Shown here: positions 32,130 through 41,903 of the stretch, piece by piece
How positions within the stretch are numbered: the stretch's first letter is position 1
How the letters are laid out: every line of letters starts with the position of its first letter
NCBI GenBank assembly: GCA_900073065.1
Contig: FJOG01000021.1
Span: forward strand, 1,108,635-1,170,808
From: Phialocephala subalpina
Lineage: Eukaryota; Ascomycota; Leotiomycetes; Helotiales; Mollisiaceae
Reading direction: 5' to 3'
Length of the DNA: 62,174 nt
The notes under the pieces: model-generated
What the model was told of the DNA's origin: nothing
The model's input: the letters and a program-made list of their open reading frames with translations, nothing else
Databases searched by the model: none
Program-made: the position numbers and the translations under genes

Positions 32130-34165
32130 AAATCCAGAATTGAACTATTAAAAAAAAATCTTAAACTGGTAATTAAATAGGTAAACATGCAAACCTGGTA
32201 AGCAAAATAGCTTAAAAATGAAAATATACTTTATCTTTTCCGATATTACGCCAAATTAGGATTATCCAACCTAAAATTCTCTTTCTTTTTACTATTTATA
32301 AACAAGTACTCAAAGTAATTATTCAAGAGTAACCTTACTCTCACCCAAGATTTAATATATTTAGTTGCCTCTATTCCATCCGGTTTCAAGCCACTCCTTG
32401 TAGGACTAAGTATCCGTTTTATACTTGGAAATAGATATTCTACTTTAGTTAATATACTTGAAATAGAAAAGATACCCTTAGCCATTCGAATAAAGCGAGG
32501 GAATTTAGCTTCATGGAGATATTACCAAGTTAAGTGCCCATTTGGATATTTTGGGGCTATATCTAATAAATAGTATCTTATATACTTATCTTATAAAGTA
32601 ATTATCAAATACTTGTAATAATTTTTTATATAATTAGAAAATAATACTCGAAAATTTATATAAAGAATACGACGAAAATTATAATAATAAAGTAATCAAA
32701 TATTTTATATTTTTTAAAAAAAGATTAATCGTAAAATTAATTGATTTATTTAAACGAGCGAATTAATTTGTATAAAGATTATTTTATTTTTAGAATTAAA
32801 ATTATTAAACTTTTTTATTATTTATTATTTATTATTAAAATAAAAGAATTATAAAAAAATCTTTAAAAAAAATTTATTATAAAATTTTAATAAATTATAA
32901 TTATATAAATTTTTAATTAAATTTTCTAATTTTAAAATATAATATATTAAAATATTTTTTAATATATTTTAAATAAATTTTTTAAAATTAAAAGATTATA
33001 TTTTATAATTTTATATTTTATTTAATTTTAATTTTAATTTTTAATAAATATATTTTAAAAAAAATTATATTTTTTTATTATATAATTAATTATTAAAATA
33101 TTTTCGTTTTATTTCTCGATTAAATAAAATTTAATATAATTCGTATTTTATAAAAAATTTTATTTTATTTTATAAACTTTATTAAAAGTAATTATTTTAA
33201 TAAATTTTTTTTAATTTCTTTAATATTTATATTAAAATTATAATTNNNNNNNNNNNNNNNNNNNNNNNNNNNNNNNNNNNNNNNNNNNNNNNNNNNNNNN
33301 NNNNNNNNNNNNNNNNNNNNNNNNNNNNNNNNNNNNNNNNNNNNNNNNNNNNNNNNNNNNNNNNNNNNNNNNNNNNNNNNNNNNNNNNNNNNNNNNNNNN
33401 NNNNNNNNNNNNNNNNNNNNNNNNNNNNNNNNNNNNNNNNNNNNNNNNNNNNNNNNNNNNNNNNNNNNNNNNNNNNNNNNNNNNNNNNNNNNNNNNNNNN
33501 NNNNNNNNNNNNNNNNNNNNNNNNNNNNNNNNNNNNNNNNNNNNNNNNNNNNNNNNNNNNNNNNNNNNNNNNNNNNNNNNNNNNNNNNNNNNNNNNNNNN
33601 NNNNNNNNNNNNNNNNNNNNNNNNNNNNNNNNNNNNNNNNNNNNNNNNNNNNNNNNNNNNNNNNNNNNNNNNNNNNNNNNNNNNNNNNNNNNNNNNNNNN
33701 NNNNNNNNNNNNNNNNNNNNNNNNNNNNNNNNNNNNNNNNNNNNNNNNNNNNNNNNNNNNNNNNNNNNNNNNNNNNNNNNNNNNNNNNNNNNNNNNNNNN
33801 NNNNNNNNNNNNNNNNNNNNNNNNNNNNNNNNNNNNTATAAAGTTTTTATTATTTAATAAAATCTAATTTTTTTAGAAATTTAAATAAAAAATTAATATA
33901 AATTTCAATATATAATTCGATAATAATTAATTTTAATAATATAAAAATTAATAAAAAAAATTAATATAATTCTTTTTTTATTTTTATTTTTATATTTTTC
34001 GAAGTAATTTTCTTTTAATAAATATTTATATTTTATAAATAATTTTCGAATTAATTTTTATATTATTTATATTAATTATTTATAATTCTTTAATTTAATT
34101 TTTTTTATATATTATAATTTATAATAATAATTAGTATTATTATTATTTATTTATCCTCTTTTAAA
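32130..34165. repeat. Large AT-rich RIP-like block with assembly gap
   Basis: Sequence becomes almost wholly A/T from about 32570 to 34150, with a milder transition from 32130. C occurs chiefly as CG. No coding frame survives. The block is interrupted by a run of N (separate entry), as expected where short reads fail in repeats. Confidence 0.85.
33246..33836. other. Assembly gap (591 N)
   Basis: A run of 591 unknown bases lies inside the AT-rich block. The length may be an estimate from read pairs, and nothing can be said about its content. Confidence 0.99.
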
Positions 34166-34380
34166 CTAATTAAATCTTTGCCTTTCTATCGGCCAATAGG
34201 GAGTTCCCGGCCTAATGAGCAAGCATAAACCTTAGTGATATTCGCCAGGATATCTCGGCGGGCGCCTTGGTAGCAAATGGCCCACTGGGTATGATTCATC
34301 CAAGGTATTGTCAATTGGAAGCTCTATGAGCCCGTATCCCTAGGCTGTTCGTGATCGGCGGTGGCCCGATAAATCTCTTC

Positions 34381-34896
34381 TCATCGACGAATATCCTCTA
34401 GAAATTTAGGCAGTGGCCGAGAGGGAGGCGCCAAAGGGATATTAAATAGGCTAGGGATTAGGACCTCCCAGTACTTAGCCCTATTTCTTGGCAGCCATGT
34501 CTGTAGCTTAGTATCACGATACAACCCATCATACGACGGATTTGATCCTGGAAGCTTATGCTCACGAGAGAGATGGCGGACCATTGTAATCTCACTGATT
34601 GTCTTGAAGCCGCATCTCAAGCAGAAAAAACCATTATAAAGGGCAAGCCAGCGGATACGAATTGATTGATCGGGTCGAGGGGGGCAACAGGCTGGGTCGG
34701 CTTCTGCATGAAGATCTTGAACACGCTCCACGGCAGCGCGACGTTGCGAAATGCCTAGATAGTATTGATGGCGAAGATGGTTGTGAAGCTTGTCCGCTGC
34801 GGCGGCGACGGCAAATCAACACAGACGACAAATGATAGCAGGCCCTTCCAAGCAGAACTCAAGACCAATGCTGGCAAGCAAATCGGGTTCGCTCAT
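34381..34896 (-). pseudogene. OrsD-type (DUF3505-like) zinc-finger protein remnant
   Basis: From ATG 34896 the frame reads EPDLLASIGLEFCLEGPAII and then CRLC. It meets a TGA at 34818-34816 and continues in the same frame to a stop at 34381. After the stop it has FAVAAAADKLHNHLRHQYYL, completing a C-x2-C...H-x3/4-H finger. Further on is a second finger, FCLRCGFKTISEITMVRHLS followed by REHKL. Next comes LYRDTKLQTWLPRNRAKYWE, the conserved V/L-QT-W/F segment of the OrsD family. Such modules are found in fungal proteins near orsellinic-acid clusters and in mobile-element or recombinase contexts. The nonsense codon inside the first finger and the short length (about 170 codons against several hundred) mark it as a pseudogene. 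Confidence 0.65.
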
Positions 34897-35552
34897 GGTG
34901 ACTGAATGATAGAATGGGTCAAATGGTAGAGAACTAAGCCATGTTCATTGACACGTCAGTTTCGCGAAAGGCGATATGCCGGCGCGCAGACGCGCAGTCA
35001 GCAGACCAGCGCAAGGCCGAACGCCACCTGGGCGTGTTTGTTAAGTTATGTAAGCGCACCGCACGGACAACGCACGGACGAAAAGAGGAAAGCCAGGCCG
35101 ACTTTCTCGCGGACTGTCTTTAGTAGTAGTAGGCTCTTCTTGCCTTTGGTGCAACATCAGCGGGGTGACCACAAAGGAAAGACAATCTTTTATATATCGA
35201 TGAGGTGAATGGTTCTTCTAAATCATGACGGCTAGCTCCTGACTTTCGTGGAATCGGACTTGTCCTGCCCGGTCCTCGCAGTACACAAGACCAGATATTA
35301 ATAGCCGGCTTCTCGTGAAGGGAAATTTTTAGAGCTAATTTCTTCTTCTAGGCGCCAGGGAGCCAGGAATGGAAGCGGTGGGGTGGGGGTGGGGGGATTG
35401 AAAACACTAATTGTACGCCCCAGCGCTAAGCATTGACAAGGCCCTTTCTCACCTACAGCCACCACCACTCTGAACAAGGCTTTGCCTGAAATTCCGCTGT
35501 TTCAAGCTCCTCCAACGATTGTCGTTTCCAAAACTCGAAAGTTCTCGCAAAC
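34897..35552. other. Upstream region of HET gene 1
   Basis: No gene is seen. 34950-35050 is rich in CGCGCAGACGCGCAG-type sequence. A strong G-tract lies at 35377-35396 (separate entry). 35455-35550 is pyrimidine-rich leader sequence running into the HET start codon. Confidence 0.45.
35377..35396 (+). other. G-rich tract, possible G-quadruplex
   Basis: GGTGGGGTGGGGGTGGGGGG has three runs of four or more G plus a leading GG, separated by single T. It could fold as a G-quadruplex about 160 bp before the HET start codon. Effect on expression is speculative. Confidence 0.5.
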
Positions 35553-37304
35553 ATGTCCGAATCAACTCCCTTTGACCTTAGTCCCTCCTTGACCGCCTTC
35601 GTCGACCCCAAAAGCATCAACCAGCGAAACGCAAAGGCGGCAGCAAAAATCTACAGAGCCTTGAAGCCTCGCCAGATGAGGCTGATTATGCTGCACCGTG
35701 GTACCGGACGACTACGCTGTTCCCTTTTGATCGTGTCTGACGACCCTCAACCCGAATATGAAGCTCTCTCATATGTGTGGGGTTCTCAAACAGACCTCAA
35801 GACAATATACCTGAACGACAAACGTTATTTCGTTACTACAAACCTTTTCGATACTCTTCAGATGCTTCGATCGCGAGACAAAGATCGTATTCTGTGGATT
35901 GATGCACTGGTTATCAATCAATCCGACTTGAAAGAGAGAGCCACCGAGATTGCCAAGATGTCTGCGATTTTCTCAAGAGCGGTCAAGACACTAGTTTGGC
36001 TTGGGCAAGGAAATAGCGAAATTGAACGGCATATGATAAACTTGGCAAATCTCAATGTGGAAAAGGCAAATCTAACTTCTAATCCGGGAGGGATTGGGGT
36101 TCCTATAAGACTCGATGTTGTATCCATCTTGGGTGTGACATACTGGGACAGAGCATGGGTAGTTCAAGAACTCATGTACTCTGATGAAGTGCTGCTGTTT
36201 TACGGCTTGTGTTCGTTGCCGTGGGATCATTTCATCAAGATCGTGGACAAGGGATTGAACCCTCTCTGGCTGGGCTACTCCGACCTGGCATGGGGAGATC
36301 CTAAGCTTGCCATTCGTCCCGGTTCAGGACGGCGTAAGGAATACCTCCGCCTTCCAATTTGGTTGGAAAGCTATTGCTGCCTAAGAGACTGTACTGAATC
36401 GAGAGACCATGTTTTTGCTTATCACGGTTGCTTTCCACCATTTGTCAGAGACCGCATCAGACTTGCTTACAACATGTCTTTGGAACAAATAGCCATGGAC
36501 GTCACACTTGCCTGGATTGATTCGGAGAGGAACCTAGACTTTCTTTCACAAGTAGGGCGTCGAGGGAAGTGGATATCGAAGCAGCAGGTCCCAACTTGGA
36601 TCCCAAACTACTTTGGCACTCGAGCTAGTATTAATAGCCTAACAGACTACAGCGAAACTCCAAGGCAAACAACTGCCCCTCCGGTTTTCCGATTCTTGGA
36701 TGGGAATTCAGTTCTCGAGGTCAAAGGAGTCTGGCTTGGAGCCATAAACTCCACGGGGACGCAACCAACAGGGTCTGGGAGTTTTCAAGTTGAAGGGCTC
36801 GATACATACCTCTTAGAGCAGCTATCGCATAGCCAGGGGCTGATAAACAATTTAGAGCCAGATTTCAGGGAGTTAATTCACATGTCCTTTAATCGAGAAG
36901 ATCTTCTATCTAAATTTGGCGAGGACTCTCACATTGTCAAGAACATTTCAGCATCATATGATTTTACAAGGGGCGGGATAGAGGTTTATAACGTGGGCCA
37001 ACTCATTCACATTGTCTCGAATCACACCAGAATCTCATTCAGGTTCAATCCGGTGGAAGCCTCTCGGTCGATTCAGATGGGAAAGGCGAGCATACCCTTT
37101 GGCTTTGGCACATCAGAGCTGAAGGTCGGAGATCAATTATGTGTAGTCGTTGGCTGCCGTCTCGCATTGATTCTGCGAAATGTCGGCAAGAAGTATATGG
37201 TAGTTGGGAACGCGTATGTCTTCGGCTTTCATTCCGGGCTCGACTTGCATAATAAGTTTAGCGAATACCCTCCATCTGTTATAGACACCATTGAGCTTTG
37301 TTGA
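35553..37304 (+). CDS. HET-domain (heterokaryon incompatibility) protein 1
   Basis: An intronless frame of 583 codons. The three HET-domain blocks are present in order: YEALSYVWGS (about residue 70), ILWIDALVINQSDLKERATE (about 113), and YWDRAWVVQELMYSDEVLLF (about 197). The middle block reads LWIDALVINQ instead of the commoner LWIDAICINQ. The C-terminal half includes SRDHVFAYHGCF, QQVPTWIPNYF and GDQLCVVVGCRLALILR, the typical tail with a Trp-Ile-Pro motif and a closing beta-domain. HET domains are related to TIR folds and can trigger regulated cell death after non-self recognition. No NACHT, WD or ankyrin module is attached. The gene is intact and lies between a pseudogene and a truncated gene, in accessory-type DNA. 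Confidence 0.92.
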   Translation: MSESTPFDLSPSLTAFVDPKSINQRNAKAAAKIYRALKPRQMRLIMLHRGTGRLRCSLLIVSDDPQPEYEALSYVWGSQTDLKTIYLNDKRYFVTTNLFDTLQMLRSRDKDRILWIDALVINQSDLKERATEIAKMSAIFSRAVKTLVWLGQGNSEIERHMINLANLNVEKANLTSNPGGIGVPIRLDVVSILGVTYWDRAWVVQELMYSDEVLLFYGLCSLPWDHFIKIVDKGLNPLWLGYSDLAWGDPKLAIRPGSGRRKEYLRLPIWLESYCCLRDCTESRDHVFAYHGCFPPFVRDRIRLAYNMSLEQIAMDVTLAWIDSERNLDFLSQVGRRGKWISKQQVPTWIPNYFGTRASINSLTDYSETPRQTTAPPVFRFLDGNSVLEVKGVWLGAINSTGTQPTGSGSFQVEGLDTYLLEQLSHSQGLINNLEPDFRELIHMSFNREDLLSKFGEDSHIVKNISASYDFTRGGIEVYNVGQLIHIVSNHTRISFRFNPVEASRSIQMGKASIPFGFGTSELKVGDQLCVVVGCRLALILRNVGKKYMVVGNAYVFGFHSGLDLHNKFSEYPPSVIDTIELC

Positions 37305-37508
37305 TTCTCTATATATCTCCTTCAGCGATGTTTGCATTTCTCAAATTCAATTAGCTCATAGACTTTTAATAAGACACACGACAACTGGGATCCTTTAATG
37401 CCCTTAGCGCTTTCAATTTTCGAGAGTTATTAACAGAATATCTCGACCTTAACAATGAATTGGATATGGATAATGATGCACGCTTGCGAACATTGGCAAG
37501 GACGCCAC

Positions 37509-37964
37509 TCAGGTGATAAATAGTGAATAAAGGTCATCACCGCCGCCCGCACCAGCACCGATCTCGTCATCGCTGGCGCCTGAACTGTCATCTTGGATAT
37601 TATCACCGGCAGCGCCCCGATTGAACCCACCCATCAAGTCCTCTAATTCATCCAAACCTTTCTTCTTGATCTGCTCTAGCATCTTTAGCCTCGGTGGCTG
37701 CGTCCGCTCCCATACCGGCAAGAACCCTTTCATCCCAGCACTCCTCTTTCTAACTACCCAATACTCTTCAGTCTCGTCTTGACCATACATCTTGACACCT
37801 TGATCCCCACATGCCAAAATGAGCTGGGACGTATTCCATGCATATTGGCCTCGACTATCGCCAAATATCTGCCGCCGCGCATTCCAGAAGATACTATAAA
37901 GTGTAATAGGGTGGGAATGAAATGGAAGCTCTACCTTTTCAAGGTTGGCATAGATAGCTAAGAA
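37509..37964 (-). pseudogene. 3' fragment of an unknown gene, 5' end lost at AT-rich border
   Basis: The minus strand is open from about 37964 to a stop at 37509. The text is protein-like, for example NARRQIFGDSRGQYAWNTSQ, LILACGDQGVKMYGQDETEE and YWVVRKR, then a helical segment with Lys/Glu repeats and a Gly/Asp-rich acidic tail. It has no suitable ATG at its start, and the sequence upstream changes into the AT-rich patch at 37980-38340. I infer the C-terminal part of a larger protein whose beginning was destroyed. The family is not recognised. Confidence 0.5.
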
Positions 37965-37974
37965 TTATATTATA

Positions 37975-38345
37975 CGCCATTTTAGGCTCTATTATAATTA
38001 CGATTATCCGTGATCGCTAAAAAAAAAGAGAAAAAATCGTTTTTTATTTCTAAATAAAGTATTTAAAAGTTATTTTAAAGGAAAGTATTTACTTTATTAA
38101 TTATTTAAAAATAAAAATAATTAAAAATATTAAATATAAACGAGAATAAAAAGAAAAAAGTTTTAATATTTATATGGGAATAATTTATTTAAATTAGCGT
38201 GATAATTTTAAATATATATAATTTTATTATTCTTATTATATATCTTTGGGGTTTTAATTCCGTTATATTTACTATTAAAGACCCTAAGTATTTACAAACT
38301 TTTTTTATCGCTAAATCTTCTTAATTAATCATGACTTTTATATAT
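37975..38345. repeat. Short AT-rich RIP-like patch
   Basis: About 370 bp of A/T-dominated sequence separates the truncated gene from the membrane-protein gene. No element structure is readable. Confidence 0.65.
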
Positions 38346-38400
38346 TACAAAGATGTACTTTCAAGTCAAAAAGGATAGCCATAGAAGTAGGATTCGATAC

Positions 38401-39623
38401 TCAACGTGCATTAGACTGGGGTATTGATACAGCTTGGACAGGATATTTCCACGCCATATACCCAATATAACTCTGAAATGCGGCCAATCCTAAACCCAGC
38501 AATCCCAAGAAAATTGCAAAGATAACGCCGGCAATAGTAGCCATCATCACAAATCTGGCACCACTGTTTCTCTCAAACCATTTTTCGACCCCTCTAGGAG
38601 TCGGATTCTCCAGCTCCTGGTGCAGATCTGCCAGACGTGTGCCGAAGTAGCGATACGAGATGTTGTACTCATCTGGTTTGCGGATCGAGACGGAATCGTA
38701 TCGTAGGATATCGGTGTCAAAGTTGCAAGTTGAGGTCGAAGTGAGGGAGAGCAGAAGCTTCTTGGATTTGGGATCTGTGAGAGGAAAGAGAATCTTTTGG
38801 ATCGAGTCTAATGCTTCAAGCGCTAGCGCACGAGGGAGTACACTCCTGAAACTCTTATTATTTTCTATCTTTCAATATTGCGAAAATCTTGCTGTGCTTA
38901 CATTTTGATGAAATCGGGCACAGATAAATCCCTAGGCTGGTCCTTCGTGAGCCTCAGCTGCTCTTTCAGAAATGCAGTGTGATGAAATATCTCAACAACA
39001 GCACCCTTTCTGTCAAGTCTCAAATGATTCCTCAAGTCGTCTGTTGGTTGAAAATTCAGTCGTGCGTGTTTCTTCAACTTAGTCGCCCTTAGATTTCCCT
39101 TGATATCTTCGATGCCAGGATGATCGTTTGGTGGGAATATATCACCTATGAATTGCGAGAAGGTGACATCTCTTTTCCAGCGAGTTTGGTGATTTCCATG
39201 CTCTAGTAAGACCGATGACTGGCGAGATGCAGAACAATTGACCATCATGGCGATCTGAGCAGCCAAGTTGAGAGCTCGTTCCCGATCAACTCGGGCGGGA
39301 CGGTTCGTAGAAAGCTTCTCCAGTAATTCCGCTTTTGTAATCTCGGGGTTTGCTTTCAGTTCTTGTATGATTCTAAATAAGTCCTCGTGGGATGTAATAC
39401 TAGGAATCTGACCGGCTTCGATATTGCATTCGTAAGTTGACGTTGAAATCTTATAGAATTGGAAGTATCGACCAAGAACTGTTGAGCGAGGCCATGGGCA
39501 GACTGTGGTTTGGCAAGGCTTTCCTGCAAGGCATTCCGCACAGATGGGCCAAGACCACAGGACCTCTACCAGGTTTTGAAGTTGGGCAGTAGTAACCTTC
39601 CCTAGCGGAGACTGCGATGCCAT
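38401..39623 (-). CDS. Conserved fungal protein with C-terminal membrane anchor
   Basis: Exons 39623-38902 and 38845-38401 join in phase (56-bp intron), giving 388 residues. The frame is open 46 codons further upstream, but without an ATG. The N-terminal part has a Cys pattern (WPICAECLAGKPCQTTVC). The middle is helical and charged, with RRPLEH-like and TDDLRNHLRLDRKGAVVEIF, HHTAFLKEQLRLTKD. The next part has LPRALALEALDSIQKILFPL, YRYFGTRLADLHQELENPTP, and then a single hydrophobic helix at about 340-365 (MMATIAGVIFAIFLGLLGLG) with a short tail. I know this layout as a recurrent ascomycete family without an assigned domain. It is divergent from the protease gene (346 bp between start codons), so co-regulation is plausible. 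Confidence 0.82.
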
Positions 39624-39969
39624 TATCAATGAATGTTCCAAAGGCCTTCTTGGGACTTTAATGTGTCCTTCAGTTTGACCAGTATCTTGTTTCAACCAGA
39701 TTTCCTTGATTAATAGACAAGGCTCATTTTCCTGCTTGGCTCGCGGGGTTGTGTTAGTCAATTAACGCCCAGCTTGTTACTGGATCCAATGGGACGCTGA
39801 CACGTCTGACTATCTGCATGCAGTTCCCAGCCTCAGCCACCATATTTGCAGCCTCGTTCACCCGCCACTTCCCAGTATCCGTTTGATTAATCCAACAACA
39901 ACATTCCATGGAGCCTCAGTCTTTGTGCCAGATATAAAAATTCAAACTCTCGGATATGTCTACTATTCA

Positions 39970-41903
39970 ATGATGGCGACCCCAGAGACCGATAACTTGG
40001 GCCAGGTGCAGGCACTATCCGCCATGCATGCTACCACAGCTGCTTCACGGCCTTCGTTCGCTAAACAGACTCGTACAGCCCCTGGCGGCCTCGATTCTGG
40101 ATACGCATCGCGAAGCTCGTCGCAAAATTCGTCGCCGGGTGGTTCGGAAGTAGGGGCAGTTAGCTTTCTCGATCGTGCCGTTGGAGGTGGAGGAACGTTA
40201 TGGCCTCGCCCTTTTCGAAAGGCAAAACCCGTCAGACGATACAACAAACCAATTCCGCAGCTGACGCAAGAACGCTTCTCAGATCTGAGAGAGCTGTATG
40301 CGGAAAGCCTCAATCAGTTTACCCGAGGTCTACCGAATTGCCAGGGAGCGTTGATGAGCTTGCAAGTTCTAGGAGAGAATGAGGAAACTGCGGAACCTTG
40401 GGTATTCGTGCAGTGCGATAAGGCCATATTCAAAAGGGTCAGCAACTTCTTTAAGCAGCCCTTGGTCAAAATGGACTTCGAACCGCCCAGCCCTACCGAT
40501 CTCTCCCCTCGATTGCGAGTTCTTGTTCACCCTCTCAGTCCGAGGCAGCTTGCGGGATATAAAAATTTCTCATCGCATTACTATTCTTTTACCGAGGGCG
40601 GCTTGATTCAAATCTTTAGTGATGATAGCTGTGTATCCTCGGGCACTCTGTGTGGCACACAAATCATGAACGGGTCTTTCCCTGAACACCCGAAAGCCAC
40701 ATTAGGCGGAGTCATCGCCGTGACCGACAAGCAAGGGAGAACCAAGTTGTATGGGATGACTGCAGGTCACTCCTTCCTTCAAGGAATGCACGAAGATAGC
40801 CAAGGTGAATTCAGCGAAGACGAGGAGGATGACGTTTATGTTGATGAGGACTCCTTTGAGCTCGATTTGAGTTCATTCATCGGAGATATTGGGATGGAAG
40901 GAAAGCTTCAACTAGGGGGAACAGGCGATACGCGAAATGAAAAATCAGTTCCGTGGTCCAAATTAGGCCATCTCTCAGTCGCTTCCCATTTCTATCCCAA
41001 GCCTGGAAACCTCGACTGGGCATTGATGACACTAGAACAAGCTGTTTGCTTACCCAATCTACTCATGTCAATTTTCGAGCTCCAAAAATTTGGCCTTTGC
41101 ATATTCCACGCCACCGACAAAGAGGTCATTGTGATCTCCTCTAGGGGAGCATTATTTGGGACTCTATCTCAATCCTGGTCTTACATGATGCTCCCACCAG
41201 GCAAGGTTTTGGTTCGGACATATATTTTAACACTTTCGAATGACGAATGTAAGACTACCAGCGAAGATTCGGCGTGGCAATGCTGACCTTTCTAGTTTTC
41301 CAATCTGGCGATAGTGGAGCCTGGGTTGTAGATACGGTCACTAACGAAGTTTATGGCCATGTTGTTGCTTCTGATGTGTTTGGCCGGGGTTATGTTGTCC
41401 CTATTTGCGACTTGTTCGAAGAGATTAAGAATCAACTATCCGGAAAATTGGTATCACTTCCTTCCAAAGCCGACTTTCAGAATTTCCAGCTACAAACGGC
41501 GCCCGATGACATTCATCGACCCGAGACACTACCAGAGCCGTCTATTTCGACAACAGGTCCAAGTCGTCAAGATTTTGATCTGGCTTTCAAAGTCAGCATT
41601 GGACCGGATAATTCAGTACATAGATCCAAACTGTTCCCCCCCATATCCGAATCGGAAGAATACTTGGACTATTTAGAAGATTCAGATGTTGGTGTTCTAC
41701 CGTCTTCTGAGAACAAATCCGATTCGGGATATGCAACAATGCATAACTCCCCCGACCACACCGGATCTAGATTAGATTACTCGCCATTGCCCAATGATCC
41801 ATTCGCAACTAGGTCTTCTTCTCGCGGGTTCCAATCCACTACAGCTGACGCTGCCGATGATTTCGATGCAGCGTTCTTGGCCTTCACTTCCTCTACACAA
41901 TAA
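39970..41903 (+). CDS. Trypsin-fold (PA-clan) serine protease-like protein
   Basis: Exons 39970-41248 and 41296-41903 join in phase (47-bp intron), giving 628 residues. A possible catalytic triad is complete. H267 lies in LYGMTAGHSF after LCGTQI and ATLGGVIAV, D349 in GNLDWALMTLE, and S433 in FQSGDSGAWVVD, with the later YGHVVASDVFGRGYVVPI strand typical of the fold. There is no signal peptide, so an intracellular enzyme is expected. An acidic insertion (about 277-300, EDEEDD) lies between His and Asp. The first about 100 residues and the last about 130 are Ser-rich and disordered-looking. Intracellular fungal proteases of this kind can act in regulated cell death. Substrate unknown. Shares a promoter region with the membrane-anchored gene on the other strand. 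Confidence 0.82.

Noticed and set aside
35553..37304. HET gene 1 as an NLR-type receptor
   Set aside because: No NACHT/NB-ARC, WD40, ankyrin or TPR module is attached, so it is a stand-alone HET protein.
38401..39623. Membrane-anchored protein as a fungal gasdermin
   Set aside because: It is longer than gasdermin-like RCD-1 proteins, has a single C-terminal helix and I see no gasdermin-type features; the idea would need structure prediction.
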